Part shown: positions 26,519 through 34,756 of the stretch, piece after piece
How positions within the stretch are numbered: position 1 is the first letter of the stretch
Layout of the letters: every line of letters begins with the position of its first letter
Assembly (NCBI GenBank): GCA_039196965.1
Contig: JBCCUK010000023.1
Coordinates: 1-64,000, forward strand
Length of the DNA stretch: 64,000 nt
Direction of reading: 5' to 3'
DNA from: CALLCD01 sp039196965
GTDB lineage: Bacteria > Pseudomonadota > Alphaproteobacteria > Caulobacterales > Hyphomonadaceae
Notes under the pieces: model-generated
What the model saw: the letters and a program-made list of their open reading frames with translations, nothing else
Told to the model about the DNA's origin: nothing
Database searches by the model: none
Position numbers and translations under genes: made by a program

Positions 26519-27111
26519 GTTTCCAGCACGCCTCTCGTTCGGAGATAATCAAGCAAAGGTAGCAGCGGTAAACCGAGTATCGAAAAATAGTCACCCTCGA
26601 TCCTCGAGAACAACTGACTTCCAAGACCTTCGAGCTGATATCCGCCAACCGTATTGCAGATCTCCGGCCCGACCTCATGAAGATACTTTTCAATAAAGGA
26701 GGGGCTGAGGCCCCGCATGGTGAGCCTTGGCTGTGCGTGATGCCGCCATATCGTCGTTCCGCCTTCGGCAACGGCAATCGCAGTCTCCAATGTATGGGCC
26801 TTACCCGACAAGTCGTTTAGATGCCTGCGAGCGTCTTCGAGATCTTTGGGTTTGTCGAAAGCTCTCTCACCAAGAGCTAGCATCTGGTCACCACCTATAA
26901 CCAAACCGCTTTGTTCGCGAGATACCTTTTCTGCCTTCAACTCGGCCAACCTCATGGCTTGATCAGCGATAGCTAGTCCGTCAGCGCGCATGGATACTTT
27001 GTAGGATTCCTCGTCTAGGTCAGGCTTTATGGCCGTGCTATCGACACCCGCACCCTCCAACAGGGCACGACGACTCGCACTTCCAGATGCAAGAATAACT
27101 GGAGTAATCAT
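26515..27111 (-). CDS. Maf family nucleotide pyrophosphatase
   Basis: About 198 residues from MITPVILASGSASRRALL; the frame extends to 27195, but the start at 27111 makes the ATGA overlap with the upstream gene. Maf signatures are LASGSASRRALLEGAG, DEESYK and LVIGGDQML. The family hydrolyses non-canonical nucleotides (dTTP/UTP or 7-methyl-GTP types). I cannot place the subtype. Overlaps aroE by four bases. Confidence 0.9.
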   Translation of the reverse strand: MITPVILASGSASRRALLEGAGVDSTAIKPDLDEESYKVSMRADGLAIADQAMRLAELKAEKVSREQSGLVIGGDQMLALGERAFDKPKDLEDARRHLNDLSGKAHTLETAIAVAEGGTTIWRHHAQPRLTMRGLSPSFIEKYLHEVGPEICNTVGGYQLEGLGSQLFSRIEGDYFSILGLPLLPLLDYLRTRGVLET

Positions 27112-27950
27112 GGCCGAATACTTCTTGGTAACATGTTTAGTATTGCAGCGGCAGTTTCTTCCACGGAGCGGCGAGACACATCTATCACAGGCCATTTCTT
27201 TCTTTGAAAGAGCCTGTTTGCCTCAGTAATTTCAGCCCGAACCGTTTCGCCATCGGCATAAGCTGAATGTGGATCGTCTTTCAGCGCGATAAGCCTCTGC
27301 TGTCGGATCTGGACCAGTCGCTCTGGCGTCACTTTCAGACCAATAATCAAAGGCCTTGTCACCTGATCGAGAATGGCGGGCAAAGGAGCACCCGGCACCA
27401 GGGGAATATTCCCGGCACGAACCCCCCGATTGCCGAGATAGACACATGTGGGCGTCTTCGATGTCCGGCTCACACCAATCAAAATTACATCGGCATGGCG
27501 GAGCCCTTCAATATTCTGACCATCATCATGGGCGAGCGAGTAATTCAGCGCTTCCATCCGATCAAAATAATCAGTGTTAAGACGGTGCTGACCGGCAGTT
27601 GTATCAGTTGAAGCTACGCCGAGATGGCGGCTTAGCATGTGCACAGCCTGATCAAGAATTGCCAGAGTCGGTATCCCACGCTCCTGACAAAATGACGTCA
27701 GCTGCTGGCGAAGTTCAGGATTTGCAATCGTATGCCAAACCACACCCGGCGCACCTGCTATTTCATTCATCACCCGCTGCAACTGCTTCTCTGATCGAAC
27801 CAGATAGTAATTGTGCTCAAGCGCCTGGACATTGCCAAACTGGGCAGACGATGCGCGCATAACGGCATTCAGCGTCTCCCCCGTCGCGTCAGAGACAAGG
27901 TGAATATTGAAATAGATACAGGGCCTAGACTGTTTATCCCGCATGGACAT
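27108..27950 (-). CDS. Pyruvate-phosphate dikinase / PEP synthase regulatory protein (DUF299)
   Basis: A 280-residue bifunctional kinase and pyrophosphorylase. It has the family P loop GVSRTSKTPT, HLVSDATGETL near the N-terminus, and LGNRGVRAGNIPLVPG following the P loop. It switches PPDK or PEP synthase on and off by reversible threonine phosphorylation. From memory this corresponds to the gene flanking oriC on the left in Caulobacter (RP001/DUF299 type). It heads the leftward operon; its start lies at the edge of the origin region. Confidence 0.88.
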   Translation of the reverse strand: MSMRDKQSRPCIYFNIHLVSDATGETLNAVMRASSAQFGNVQALEHNYYLVRSEKQLQRVMNEIAGAPGVVWHTIANPELRQQLTSFCQERGIPTLAILDQAVHMLSRHLGVASTDTTAGQHRLNTDYFDRMEALNYSLAHDDGQNIEGLRHADVILIGVSRTSKTPTCVYLGNRGVRAGNIPLVPGAPLPAILDQVTRPLIIGLKVTPERLVQIRQQRLIALKDDPHSAYADGETVRAEITEANRLFQRKKWPVIDVSRRSVEETAAAILNMLPRSIRP

Positions 27951-28150
27951 GCCACACTCATGCCGGGAGCTTTAACACCCGGCAAGCAAAATTGACCGCT
28001 ACTTGTGGAAACATATGGATAAACCGACTTCCCGCGATCTTTCCCCAATTCACTCACATGCCTGAATTTTCCATCTTCGGCGTTCTTGTTAGGTTTTTGC
28101 CTGTGGATGAGTGATTAATTCCGATTGACCAATCTGAAAGGATTCAAAAG

Positions 28151-28165
28151 TTAACAGATTGTAAA
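28151..28165 (+). promoter_or_regulatory. CtrA-like site within oriC (TTAA-N7-TAAA)
   Basis: TTAACAGATTGTAAA differs from the CtrA consensus TTAA-N7-TTAA at one base. In Caulobacter CtrA represses initiation by binding several such sites in oriC. Here only one near-match is visible, so repression by CtrA is possible but unproven. Confidence 0.3.
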
Positions 28166-28248
28166 CACGCTGATACGGCGATGTGGAAAATCTGTGTATT
28201 TCGGGGAAGAAGATTGCAAACACCCAGTTATCCACCGTATCCACAGCC

Positions 28249-28260
28249 TAATAGTAATAA
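28249..28260. other. DnaA-trio-like run (TAA-TAG-TAA-TAA)
   Basis: Four tandem TAA/TAG triplets start three bases (GCC) after the DnaA box at 28237-28245. This resembles the DnaA-trio element of the basal unwinding system described in other bacteria. It leads directly into the AT-rich inverted repeat (TCAAATT-G-AATTTGA, 28263-28277). Function is inferred from sequence only. Confidence 0.5.
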
Positions 28261-28295
28261 GCTCAAATTGAATTTGATTAGGTTGGGGGTACCCA

Positions 28296-29336
28296 TTGCC
28301 AATAGTAGACCAAAAACCGCTCCTTGAGACACTCCTTGGCAATCGCCAGAGCAGACCTCCCATCTGGATGATGAGACAAGCTGGGCGTCATTTAAAAGAA
28401 TATCTGGAGATCAGGAGTAAGGCAAAAGACTTCTTGGATTTTTGCTACACCCCTTCCCTAGCGACAGAGGCAACTCTTCAACCTATTCGCCGATATGGGA
28501 TGGATGGGGCGATACTCTTTGCAGACATACTCCTGATTTTGGATGCAATGGGGCTCGACGTAAAATTCGAGAAAGGCGTTGGACCTTTGGTGGAAAAAGT
28601 AGAGACGCCAGCTGATCTCAACCGCGTGCCGGTTTCAAAAACCGTTCAGAAGCTGAGCCCCGTTTATGAGACCGTATCCCGGGTCAAAGCGGAACTAGCG
28701 GCCGAGACAACACTTATCGGCTTTGCAGGTTCTCCGTGGACCGTCGGTCTGTATGCGATAGAGGGACGTGGCAAAACGGACAAAAGTCAAGCTCGGCTCT
28801 GGGCCCATCAAAAACCAGCCGATCTTAAAAACCTCCTCTCATTAATTGTTGAAACGACGGCTCACTACCTAAAGGCCCAAGTGGATGCTGGCGCGGACGC
28901 TCTGATGCTTTTCGACAGTTGGGCTGAGGGACTGCCCGACGATGTTTTCCATGATATTATAGTATCTCCCACTCAGAGTTTGGTGGATCGGATTCGAGAG
29001 CTTGGCGTTACGGTACCGATCATCGGATTCCCGCGGGGCGCTGGAGTCATGTTGCCCGACTATGCATCAAAAACGGGCGTCAACGCTGTTGGTTTGGATA
29101 GCGCAGCCTCACCTGCATTTGTAAATAAGAGCCTGCCAGAAGGGCTTCCTGTTCAGGGTCACCTTGATCCCTTGCTTTTGCTCGCGGGAGGAGAACGCTT
29201 GGAACACCGGGTTAATCAGCTCATCAATGCTTACGCAGATAGACCGCATATATTTAATCTCGGCCATGGAGTACTGCCGGAAACGCCGGTTCCAAATGTT
29301 GAGAAAGTCGTCGAACTTGTCAAAAGCGTATCTTAG
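28296..29336 (+). CDS. hemE: Uroporphyrinogen decarboxylase
   Basis: A 346-residue protein. The start codon is TTG (28296), with a run of G's just upstream; no ATG lies before the conserved N-terminus, and the first internal ATG would remove part of it. Motifs are RPPIWMMRQAGRHLKEY, GFAGSPWTVG and the PDYASKTGV region. It decarboxylates uroporphyrinogen III to coproporphyrinogen III in haem synthesis. It lies directly beside the origin, as in Caulobacter-type chromosomes, and its leader overlaps the AT-rich end of oriC. Confidence 0.94.
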   Translation: MPIVDQKPLLETLLGNRQSRPPIWMMRQAGRHLKEYLEIRSKAKDFLDFCYTPSLATEATLQPIRRYGMDGAILFADILLILDAMGLDVKFEKGVGPLVEKVETPADLNRVPVSKTVQKLSPVYETVSRVKAELAAETTLIGFAGSPWTVGLYAIEGRGKTDKSQARLWAHQKPADLKNLLSLIVETTAHYLKAQVDAGADALMLFDSWAEGLPDDVFHDIIVSPTQSLVDRIRELGVTVPIIGFPRGAGVMLPDYASKTGVNAVGLDSAASPAFVNKSLPEGLPVQGHLDPLLLLAGGERLEHRVNQLINAYADRPHIFNLGHGVLPETPVPNVEKVVELVKSVS

Positions 29337-29395
29337 CAAGTATTAAGGCAAAGGCCGTTTGGCGTTGGCTAACGGCTGTACTTCACAACTAACTC

Positions 29396-29424
29396 TTGAC
29401 GTGTGCTTTTCTATTGGACATATG
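29396..29424 (+). promoter_or_regulatory. Candidate promoter upstream of rho
   Basis: TTGACG (29396-29401) is a good -35 element. A possible -10 (CATATG at 29419 or TATGGA at 29421) follows at 17 or 19 bases. It would leave a leader of about 80 bases before the rho start at 29513. The -10 match is weak. Confidence 0.35.
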
Positions 29425-29512
29425 GATAGTGTCGAGAAGAGAAGTATGCTTCGTGCACGCGTGCTCTAGTAAATCTCTCGATGCCCAAGCACTTTCAGGA
29501 CATTTTGGTATA

Positions 29513-30808
29513 ATGGCGGATACGTCGACAGAGATCAGAACTCCAGTCACATTGCGTGAACTAAAGGGTAAATCACCAACTGAACTTGTTGCTTACGCAG
29601 AGAGTTTGGAAGTTGAAAATGCCCAGGCTCTACGCACCCAGGATCTGTTGTTTGCGATCCTTAAAGAGCTGGCAGATCGAGACATAGAAATCATCGGTGC
29701 CGGCGTTCTGGAAGTCCTGCCGGACGGATTTGGATTCCTGCGATCTCCGGAATCTAACTATCTTCCGGGTCCAGACGATATTTATGTCAGCCCGAAATTG
29801 CTGAAAAAAACAGGTTTGCGGACCGGCGATTCCATCGAAGGACCTCTTAAGAGCCCAAGAGATGATGAGCGCTATTTCGCACTTGATGATGTCAGCGCGA
29901 TAAACTTCGAACCGCCCGAACAAGCCAAACATAAGGTTCATTTCGATAATCTAACCCCTCTATATCCGGAAGAGCGGCTTGTTATGGAATCCAAAGATCC
30001 GACGAAAAAGGATCGATCCGGCCGGGTTATCGATATTGTTGCACCTATTGGTAAGGGCCAGCGCGCACTTATCGTGGCCCCTCCCCGAACGGGTAAGACG
30101 GTGCTGTTGCAGAACATTGCTTCTTCGATCGAAGAAAATCATCCTGAGTGCTACCTAATTGTCCTTCTGATTGATGAACGTCCGGAAGAAGTTACGGACA
30201 TGAAGCGGACGGTGAAAGGCGAAGTCGTCTCGTCAACTTTCGACGAACCAGCCACCCGCCACGTTTCCGTCGCCGAGATGGTTATCGAAAAAGCCAAGCG
30301 TTTGTCCGAACATGGCCGTGATGTGGTTATCCTACTGGATTCGATCACGCGCCTAGGCCGAGCTTATAACACGACGGTTCCATCTTCAGGTAAGGTTCTC
30401 ACTGGGGGTGTGGACGCCAATGCGTTGCAAAGACCAAAACGGTTCTTTGGTGCTGCTCGTAACATCGAAGGTGGCGGATCCCTAACCATTATCGCAACAG
30501 CCCTGATCGATACCGGCTCTAGAATGGACGAAGTTATTTTCGAAGAGTTCAAGGGAACCGGCAACTCTGAGGTCGTATTGGATCGGAAGATCGCGGACAA
30601 GCGGACATTCCCGGCCATGGATATTCTGAAATCCGGCACGCGGAAAGAAGAACTGATTACCCCACCAGAGCATTTGCAGAAAGTGTATATTCTCCGCCGG
30701 ATCCTAAACCCAATGGGAACATCTGATGCGGCGGAGTTCCTTCTGGATCGTCTTAAGCAGACCAAAACAAATGATGAGTTCTTCGAGTTGATGGCGAAGA
30801 ATAATTAG
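29513..30808 (+). CDS. rho: Transcription termination factor Rho
   Basis: A 431-residue protein starting MADTSTEIRTPV; the frame is open from 29396 but the extra part is not Rho-like. An RNA-binding domain (GFGFLRSPESNYLPGPDDIYV) comes first. The ATPase domain follows: Walker A in APPRTGKTVLLQ, Walker B region VVILLDSITRLGRAYN, then GTGNSEVVLDRK. A hexameric RNA helicase that ends transcripts. Its position downstream of hemE is typical for the lineage. Confidence 0.96.
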   Translation: MADTSTEIRTPVTLRELKGKSPTELVAYAESLEVENAQALRTQDLLFAILKELADRDIEIIGAGVLEVLPDGFGFLRSPESNYLPGPDDIYVSPKLLKKTGLRTGDSIEGPLKSPRDDERYFALDDVSAINFEPPEQAKHKVHFDNLTPLYPEERLVMESKDPTKKDRSGRVIDIVAPIGKGQRALIVAPPRTGKTVLLQNIASSIEENHPECYLIVLLIDERPEEVTDMKRTVKGEVVSSTFDEPATRHVSVAEMVIEKAKRLSEHGRDVVILLDSITRLGRAYNTTVPSSGKVLTGGVDANALQRPKRFFGAARNIEGGGSLTIIATALIDTGSRMDEVIFEEFKGTGNSEVVLDRKIADKRTFPAMDILKSGTRKEELITPPEHLQKVYILRRILNPMGTSDAAEFLLDRLKQTKTNDEFFELMAKNN

Positions 30809-30873
30809 TCGCCACGACGAGGCTCCATTTAGGGTCTAACTATCTGCATCAAAATACCGATTGAGATACGGTT

Positions 30874-32211
30874 ATGAACGCGGCTTATTCTGGCGATACC
30901 ATCTGTGCCGTGGCTTCGGGCATGGCCCCATCCGCAGTTGCAATTATCCGTGTCTCCGGATCGGCAACGAGAGTTTGGCTTGAGAACCATGTTCGCGGTC
31001 AGACTGTGGAGCCTCGCCAAGCGTGCCTTCGAAAAGTTCATGATCTTGAGGGTGCTCTTATCGATAACGCGATGGTGCTCTGGATGCCCGCCCCCCGAAG
31101 TTACACAGGTGAAAACGTCCTGGAGATTCATCTCCACGGCGGACAGGGTGTCATTGAACATGCGCTGGAGGCGCTCACCTCGTTTCCTGCCATTAGACTA
31201 GCGGAGCCCGGGGAGTTCACGCGACGGGCATTTGAACACCAAAAAATGGATCTTACTCAAGCGGAAGGAATTGCTGACCTCATTGACGCCGAAACAAGAT
31301 CTCAGAAATCTCAGGCGCTCGCTCAAATGGAGGGGTCGCTCAGCAGTTTATATTCCGATTGGAAAGATAAGCTGCAACATTGCCTCGCGCTTCTACAAGC
31401 CTCAATCGACTTTCCCGACGAAAGTGAAGCTCCGGAATTCGTGGACGAGCCAGTTACAGAAATTTTGGCGGGGCTGAATGCACAGTTTGAGAAAGCGCTT
31501 GAGGATGGCGAGATAGATCAGAGAATACGGGATGGATTCACCGTCGCAATTCTAGGTGAGCCGAACGCCGGAAAGAGCACGCTTCTGAATTATCTCGCCA
31601 AGCGAGATGCCGCTATAGTGACAGAGATACCGGGAACAACGCGCGATGTTATAGAAGTGCGTTGCAAACTTGGTGGCCACATCATCTGGTTTCAGGACAC
31701 TGCCGGAATTAGAGAAAGCAGTGATCCCATCGAACAGGAAGGCATTCGCAGATCGGAGCGCTCAGCTGAGACGGCGGATCTTCGCTTGTTTCTGGTACCG
31801 CCAGACGTGACAAACCCTCCCCTCCCCCATTTAAGGCAATCATCGGATATTGTCGTGCGGACGAAAGCAGACATTGATCGTAACCTTTCATTAACCGATG
31901 AGATACCCGCCATCTCTGCGAAAACGGGCCTAGGATGCAAAGAGCTTACTGATCAGATATCGGCAGAGATAAGCTCAAGAGTCGGCAATCGAACATCTCC
32001 TGTCCTTACCCGTATCCGCCATCGACGAGCGATTGAAAAAGCGCTTCAGAATAGCGAAAATGCGAAACGAGGAATAAGGGCGAGCATTGGCTCAGAGCTT
32101 GTCGCCGACAATGTTCTTTCCGCTTCGCGAGCTTTGGAAAGTCTGATTGGCAGGATAGGTGTCGAGGATGTTCTGGGGGATGTATTCTCTACTTTTTGTA
32201 TCGGTAAGTAA
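30874..32211 (+). CDS. mnmE: tRNA uridine-5-carboxymethylaminomethyl GTPase MnmE
   Basis: A 445-residue protein. An N-terminal folate-binding domain (YSGDTICAVASG) and a helical domain flank a GTPase insert with GEPNAGKSTLLN, EIPGTTRD and DTAGI. The C-terminus is FCIGK, with the catalytic Cys of the family. It modifies wobble uridine of certain tRNAs with MnmG, encoded immediately downstream. Confidence 0.95.
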   Translation: MNAAYSGDTICAVASGMAPSAVAIIRVSGSATRVWLENHVRGQTVEPRQACLRKVHDLEGALIDNAMVLWMPAPRSYTGENVLEIHLHGGQGVIEHALEALTSFPAIRLAEPGEFTRRAFEHQKMDLTQAEGIADLIDAETRSQKSQALAQMEGSLSSLYSDWKDKLQHCLALLQASIDFPDESEAPEFVDEPVTEILAGLNAQFEKALEDGEIDQRIRDGFTVAILGEPNAGKSTLLNYLAKRDAAIVTEIPGTTRDVIEVRCKLGGHIIWFQDTAGIRESSDPIEQEGIRRSERSAETADLRLFLVPPDVTNPPLPHLRQSSDIVVRTKADIDRNLSLTDEIPAISAKTGLGCKELTDQISAEISSRVGNRTSPVLTRIRHRRAIEKALQNSENAKRGIRASIGSELVADNVLSASRALESLIGRIGVEDVLGDVFSTFCIGK

Positions 32212-32252
32212 CCCCTACGCAGGCGAGTTGCTTTGCGGTAAAAGCCGGTCCC

Positions 32253-34124
32253 ATGAGTAATGGTCATTTCAATGTTATAGTGATCGGTGGTGGTCACGCC
32301 GGTTGTGAAGCTGCCGCTGCCGCGTCCCGTATGGGTGCGAGGACAGCGCTGATTACCCATAAGAAATCCACCATCGGTGAGATGTCCTGTAACCCTGCAA
32401 TCGGTGGTCTGGGTAAAGGTCATCTCGTTAGGGAGATCGATGCACTCGATGGTGTTATGGCGCGCATCGCTGACAAATCCGGTATCCAGTTTCGCTTGTT
32501 GAACCGATCTAAGGGCCCGGCTGTTCGTGGTCCCCGCGCGCAAATTGATCGCGAACTGTATCGCAAAGCTATGCAGTCCGAGCTGAGTTCAATTCCGAAT
32601 CTCACCATCATCGAAGATGGTGTGGATGACATTCTGGAAACCGGCGGTGCGGTTACAGGTGTGATCACGGTTAAGGGTGACACGTGGAACGCACCCCAAG
32701 TCATCGTGACGACAGGTACTTTTCTCAAGGGCCTGATCCACATCGGTGAGAAGCAGGTTCCTGCCGGTCGTGCTGGCGAGGCCCCTGCCGTCAAACTGGC
32801 TGATAGGTTGTATGGGATGAGTCTACCAATGGGCCGTCTCAAGACAGGTACACCTGCCCGTTTGGATGGCCGCACCATATCCTGGGACAGTCTGGAGATG
32901 CAGGAAGCAGACGCGGTCCCAATACCATTTTCATTCGTGAACTCAGAAATTGACGTCCCACAGATTGCCTGCGGTGTGACTTGGACGACCTCGGATACGC
33001 ACTCAGTGATATCCGAGAACCTCGAAAGCTCAGCCGTCTATTCTGGTGCGATCGCGGGCAAAGGCCCAAGATACTGCCCTTCGATCGAAGATAAGGTTTT
33101 CCGGTTTCCCGATCGAGATCGACATCAGATCTTTCTCGAACCGGAGGGTTTGGAAGATCACACAATTTATCCCAATGGGATTTCAACATCCCTTCCGGAA
33201 GATGTTCAATCTGATTTTTTGAAGACCATTCCGGGCCTCGAGAATGCAATTATTCTTCAGCCCGGTTACGCTATCGAATATGATTATGTAGATCCCCGCG
33301 CATTGGACAGAACGCTACAAGTCAAGGATCTGAACGGGCTTTATCTCGCGGGTCAAATCAATGGGACAACTGGATATGAAGAGGCCGCCGCCCAAGGACT
33401 GGTAGCCGGTTTGAACGCAGCGCGTCGTACCTCGGATGAAGAGCCCGTCATCTTTGATCGGGCTGAAGCTTACATCGGAGTCCTTATCGACGATCTGGTC
33501 ACCCGCGGTGTGACCGAGCCATACCGGATGTTCACGTCCCGGGCCGAATACCGATTAATCCTCCGGGCTGACAATGCAGATCAGCGACTGACACCTAAGG
33601 GTATCGCCCTAGGGTGTGTCTTAACCGAAAGGACCGAAATGTTTCACGTGAAACATAAATCGCTGGAGACTGCTCGCGAGAAAATGCACGAAGCCAAAAT
33701 GAGTCCGAACGCCGCTAGCGGCTTTGGGTGGAAAGTAAATCAGGATGGCCGTGTCCGGACTGCCCAAGAGTATCTCGCTTATACCGATATCTCATTTGAT
33801 GATATTGAAGCGGCTTGGCCTGAACTCTCCGGCTTTCCCTCCGATGTAAAAGAGCAGATGGAAATCGAGGCGCAGTATGCCGGCTATCTTGATCGGCAGG
33901 CGGCGGATATCGAAGCACTTCGTCGGGATGAAGCACTTAAGATACCGGACGATATGAATTACGATCTGGTCGGCAGTCTTTCAAATGAAGTTCGATTGAG
34001 ACTTGAAACCGTACGGCCGGAGACATTGGGTCAAGCCGGACGCATAGAGGGCGTTACGCCATCAGCGCTCACCGCGCTGCTTGCCTATGTCAAAAGATCG
34101 GATGGCAAGGCACGGCGCGCATGA
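32253..34124 (+). CDS. mnmG: tRNA uridine-5-carboxymethylaminomethyl enzyme MnmG, carrying a parS site
   Basis: A 623-residue FAD enzyme, the partner of MnmE. FAD motif: VIGGGHAGCEAA. Further motifs are SCNPAIGGLGKGHLVREIDALDG and PAIGLA-type regions, ending in the helical C-terminal domain (LRLETVRPETLGQA). The coding frame contains a perfect parS palindrome at 33640-33655; its bases encode MFHVKH at residues 463-468, in an otherwise variable stretch between conserved segments. Overlaps rsmG by four bases. Confidence 0.95.
   Translation: MSNGHFNVIVIGGGHAGCEAAAAASRMGARTALITHKKSTIGEMSCNPAIGGLGKGHLVREIDALDGVMARIADKSGIQFRLLNRSKGPAVRGPRAQIDRELYRKAMQSELSSIPNLTIIEDGVDDILETGGAVTGVITVKGDTWNAPQVIVTTGTFLKGLIHIGEKQVPAGRAGEAPAVKLADRLYGMSLPMGRLKTGTPARLDGRTISWDSLEMQEADAVPIPFSFVNSEIDVPQIACGVTWTTSDTHSVISENLESSAVYSGAIAGKGPRYCPSIEDKVFRFPDRDRHQIFLEPEGLEDHTIYPNGISTSLPEDVQSDFLKTIPGLENAIILQPGYAIEYDYVDPRALDRTLQVKDLNGLYLAGQINGTTGYEEAAAQGLVAGLNAARRTSDEEPVIFDRAEAYIGVLIDDLVTRGVTEPYRMFTSRAEYRLILRADNADQRLTPKGIALGCVLTERTEMFHVKHKSLETAREKMHEAKMSPNAASGFGWKVNQDGRVRTAQEYLAYTDISFDDIEAAWPELSGFPSDVKEQMEIEAQYAGYLDRQAADIEALRRDEALKIPDDMNYDLVGSLSNEVRLRLETVRPETLGQAGRIEGVTPSALTALLAYVKRSDGKARRA
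33640..33655. other. parS: parS centromere site (in mnmG)
   Basis: Perfect 16-bp palindrome TGTTTCACGTGAAACA, the consensus target of ParB. It lies 5.4 kb from the DnaA boxes and 1.9 kb before parB, inside the mnmG frame (residues 463-468). It is one of two identical sites in the window. Confidence 0.95.
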
Positions 34125-34756
34125 TCATCGATGAGGATGGTTTCGGTCCCGAAGAGATAAGTAAACAGATCGATGTTTCACGTGAAACATTTGATCGTCT
34201 TGAAACCGTTCTCAACGTTCTGGACAAGTGGAGACATCAGAAAAACCTGCTCGGTCCAAGCGAATGGCGTCACATTTGGCGACGCCATATATGGGATAGT
34301 CTTCAGCTTCTGCCCTTGCTTCCCAAGCAACCTCGCATTGTCGATCTCGGATCCGGTGGAGGCTTTCCGGCGCTTCCGATCGCTTGCGCCCTTACGGTAT
34401 CGAATGGTGGCCATGTTTCCCTGATTGAAACCGTCGGGAAGAAGTGCGCATTTCTCGCTGACGCGATCCGAGAGGCTGATCTGAATGCAGTGGTTATCAA
34501 TGGCCGCGTCGAGAACCACAGCAATATCGATGCGGATATTGTATCCGCCAGGGCTTTCGCTCCCTTGTCAAAGATCATCGAACTCGCGCATCCTTGGTTT
34601 TCACGTGGTGCAATCGGGCTTTTTCATAAGGGCGAATCTTGGCAACAGGAATTGACGGCAGCATCCGAAAGATGGACATTCTCGTCTCAGGTGAATCCCA
34701 GCCGAAGCGGGGGCACCGGGGTCATCCTCAGAATATCGGAGGTATCAGATGACTGA
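34121..34756 (+). CDS. rsmG: 16S rRNA (guanine-527-N7) methyltransferase, carrying a parS site
   Basis: A 211-residue SAM-dependent methyltransferase. SAM loop: IVDLGSGGGFPALPIA. SLIETVGKKCAFL and VENHSNIDADIVSARAFAPL match RsmG. It methylates G527 in the 530 loop of 16S rRNA. The N-terminal part contains a second perfect parS palindrome (34174-34189), translated as DVSRETF at residues 18-24. Overlaps parA by eight bases, mnmG by four. Confidence 0.94.
   Translation: MIIDEDGFGPEEISKQIDVSRETFDRLETVLNVLDKWRHQKNLLGPSEWRHIWRRHIWDSLQLLPLLPKQPRIVDLGSGGGFPALPIACALTVSNGGHVSLIETVGKKCAFLADAIREADLNAVVINGRVENHSNIDADIVSARAFAPLSKIIELAHPWFSRGAIGLFHKGESWQQELTAASERWTFSSQVNPSRSGGTGVILRISEVSDD
34174..34189. 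other. parS: parS centromere site (in rsmG)
   Basis: A second perfect TGTTTCACGTGAAACA palindrome, 534 bases after the first. It lies in the N-terminal coding region of rsmG (residues 18-24). Two sites this close would seed a single ParB-DNA complex near the origin. Confidence 0.95.

Larger units (their letters stand above)
27951..28295. other. Chromosomal replication origin (oriC)
   Basis: A 345-base intergenic region between the PPDK-regulator gene and hemE, the position of oriC in Caulobacter-type chromosomes. DnaA boxes (TTATNCACA family, up to two mismatches): TGTGGAAAC 28004-28012, TATGGATAA 28014-28022, TGTGGATGA 28102-28110, TGTGGAAAA 28182-28190, TTATCCACC 28228-28236 and GTATCCACA 28237-28245, the last two abutting. 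An AT-rich inverted repeat follows at 28247-28282. The trinucleotide run TAA-TAG-TAA-TAA lies at 28249-28260. A TTAA-N7-TAAA at 28151-28165 is one mismatch from a CtrA site. Transcription diverges from the region on both sides. Confidence 0.85.

Noticed and set aside
34602..34617. TTTTCACGTGGTGC-like sequence in rsmG resembling parS
   Set aside because: Only the core matches; about five of the 16 bases of the palindrome differ, unlike the two perfect sites.
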